NCBI GenBank assembly: GCA_005881235.1
Contig: VBEQ01000067.1
Coordinates: 1 to 5,699, forward strand
Direction: 5' to 3'
Length of the DNA: 5,699 nucleotides
Source: Chloroflexota bacterium
GTDB taxonomy: Bacteria; Chloroflexota; Dormibacteria; CF-121
Shown here piece after piece: positions 4,925-5,699 of this stretch. Made by a program: the position numbers and the translations under genes. The number at the start of each line of letters is the position of its first letter. Within the stretch, counting starts at the first letter, position 1. The notes beneath the pieces are model-generated. The model ran no database searches. It worked only from the letters and a program-made list of their open reading frames with translations, and was not told where the DNA came from.

Positions 4925-5699
4925 TCACGCGGCCTTCGGTGCCTGCACGCCGTAGAAGGCCAGGCGGCGGGCAGGCCGGAGTCCGGCAACGATCTGCAGG
5001 AACTGCTGGGTGGTGACGACCGCGGAGAACATGCTCACCGCGACGCCGATCGCCAGCGTGATGGCAAAACCCTTGATCAGGGGAGCGCCGAAGAAATAGA
5101 GGACGAAGCAGGTGATCAGCGTCGAGATGTTCGAGTCGCGGATCGCGGGCCAGGCGCGATGGACGCCGGCTTCCATCGCGGCTCCCAGTGTCCGACCCCC
5201 TCGCAGCTCTTCCTTGACGCGCTCGAAGATCAGCACGTTGGCGTCGACCGCCATTCCGACCGACAGGATGAAGCCGGTGAGGCCGGCCAGCGTGAGGGTG
5301 ATACCGAAGAACTTGAAGATCGCCAGCACGATCGCCGCGTAGAGCAGCAGCGCGACGCTGGCGACCACGCCCGGGAGCCGGTAGTAGAGGAGCATGAAGA
5401 GGATGACGATGGCCAGCCCGAAAGCGCCGGCCAGCAGGCTCAGCTTGACGGTCGAGGCGCCCAGGGTGGCGCCAACCTCGGTCGCCGAGGCGAGCGAAAC
5501 CGTGCCCGGCAAGGCACCCGAGTTCAGCTGGATGGCCAGCGCCTGGGCGCTGGCGGCCGTGAAGCCCCCGGTGATGACGCCGCTCCCGCCGCAGATCTCC
5601 TGGATAACGTTGGCGTCCTCGACCAGGTCCTTGTCGATGAAGATCGCCAGCATGTTCTGCGGGTCACCCTGCGGATGGGTGACGCGGTCACGGGTGAAC
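4925..5699 (-). CDS. secD: Protein translocase subunit SecD (C-terminal part; 5' end outside window)
   Basis: The reading frame enters from the right edge (first full codon 5698-5696) and gives 257 residues to the TGA at 4927-4925; the ATG at 5653 is internal. Visible parts, numbered from the edge, are the end of the periplasmic P1 region with GGSGVITGGFTAASAQALA (37-55, at the head/base junction), the segment NSGALPGTVSLASATEVGATLG (59-80) leading into TM2, then membrane segments near 86-106, 110-129, 133-156, 191-205 and 209-232. The SecD signature GMAVDANVLIFER (148-160) in TM4 carries the conserved Asp of the proton path. IKGFAITLAIGVAVSMFSAV (208-227) is the TM6 counterpart. TM1 and most of P1 are missing only because the window ends. 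It is followed after 11 bases by secF, so the two proteins are separate here rather than fused as SecDF. Confidence 0.95.
   Translation of the reverse strand, partial: FTRDRVTHPQGDPQNMLAIFIDKDLVEDANVIQEICGGSGVITGGFTAASAQALAIQLNSGALPGTVSLASATEVGATLGASTVKLSLLAGAFGLAIVILFMLLYYRLPGVVASVALLLYAAIVLAIFKFFGITLTLAGLTGFILSVGMAVDANVLIFERVKEELRGGRTLGAAMEAGVHRAWPAIRDSNISTLITCFVLYFFGAPLIKGFAITLAIGVAVSMFSAVVTTQQFLQIVAGLRPARRLAFYGVQAPKAA

Noticed and set aside
4158..4955. A 265-codon plus-strand open frame opposite secF
   Set aside because: Its translation is an Asp/Arg/Gln/His-rich pattern typical of the antisense of a GC-rich gene; the opposite strand encodes all SecF motifs.
4444..4989. Minus-strand frame overlapping secF and the end of secD
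   Set aside because: It is an out-of-frame shadow with Arg/Pro/Asp-rich sequence and no membrane segments; secF and secD explain the DNA.

Overview
All genes in this window lie on the minus strand. In transcription order, from high to low coordinates, they are: the 3' part of secD, complete secF, a short spacer with an intrinsic terminator, then rimP, nusA, ylxR and infB. At the left edge there may be the first few codons of another gene. No tRNA or rRNA gene, CRISPR array, transposase or convincing plus-strand gene is visible. The long plus-strand reading frames are antisense shadows of these GC-rich genes.

The DNA is GC-rich. NusA lacks the acidic C-terminal repeats of enterobacteria, and IF-2 is compact (about 630-665 residues, with no long low-complexity linker). 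YlxR sits between nusA and infB, as in Gram-positive and other non-proteobacterial lineages. Together these suggest a Terrabacteria-type organism such as Chloroflexota or Dormibacterota, possibly from a metagenome. This placement is an impression from protein architecture, not a computed one.

Right part (4044-5699): secD and secF encode the two membrane subunits that assist the SecYEG translocon using the proton-motive force. They are 11 bases apart and probably co-translated. Middle (about 3975-4057): the secF stop, a -10-like TATACT, and a GC hairpin with a T-rich tail whose last T is one base from the rimP start. Left part (40-3974): the conserved rimP-nusA-ylxR-infB operon, covering 30S maturation, transcription elongation and termination, a small nucleic-acid-binding protein, and initiation factor 2.

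This is ordinary housekeeping territory, and I see no new multi-gene system. The parts worth a second look are the junctions. (1) infB clearly codes upstream of its first ATG, into a first IF2N-like segment, but that extension has no ATG, GTG or TTG; the best-placed start is ATA at 2037. (2) ylxR also lacks a canonical in-frame start. (3) A CCCTC-type palindromic repeat lies inside the 3' end of nusA and over the region upstream of ylxR. (4) The terminator abutting rimP could attenuate an operon that encodes a termination factor. (5) The ylxR-infB spacer holds two successive hairpins ahead of the infB Shine-Dalgarno sequence.
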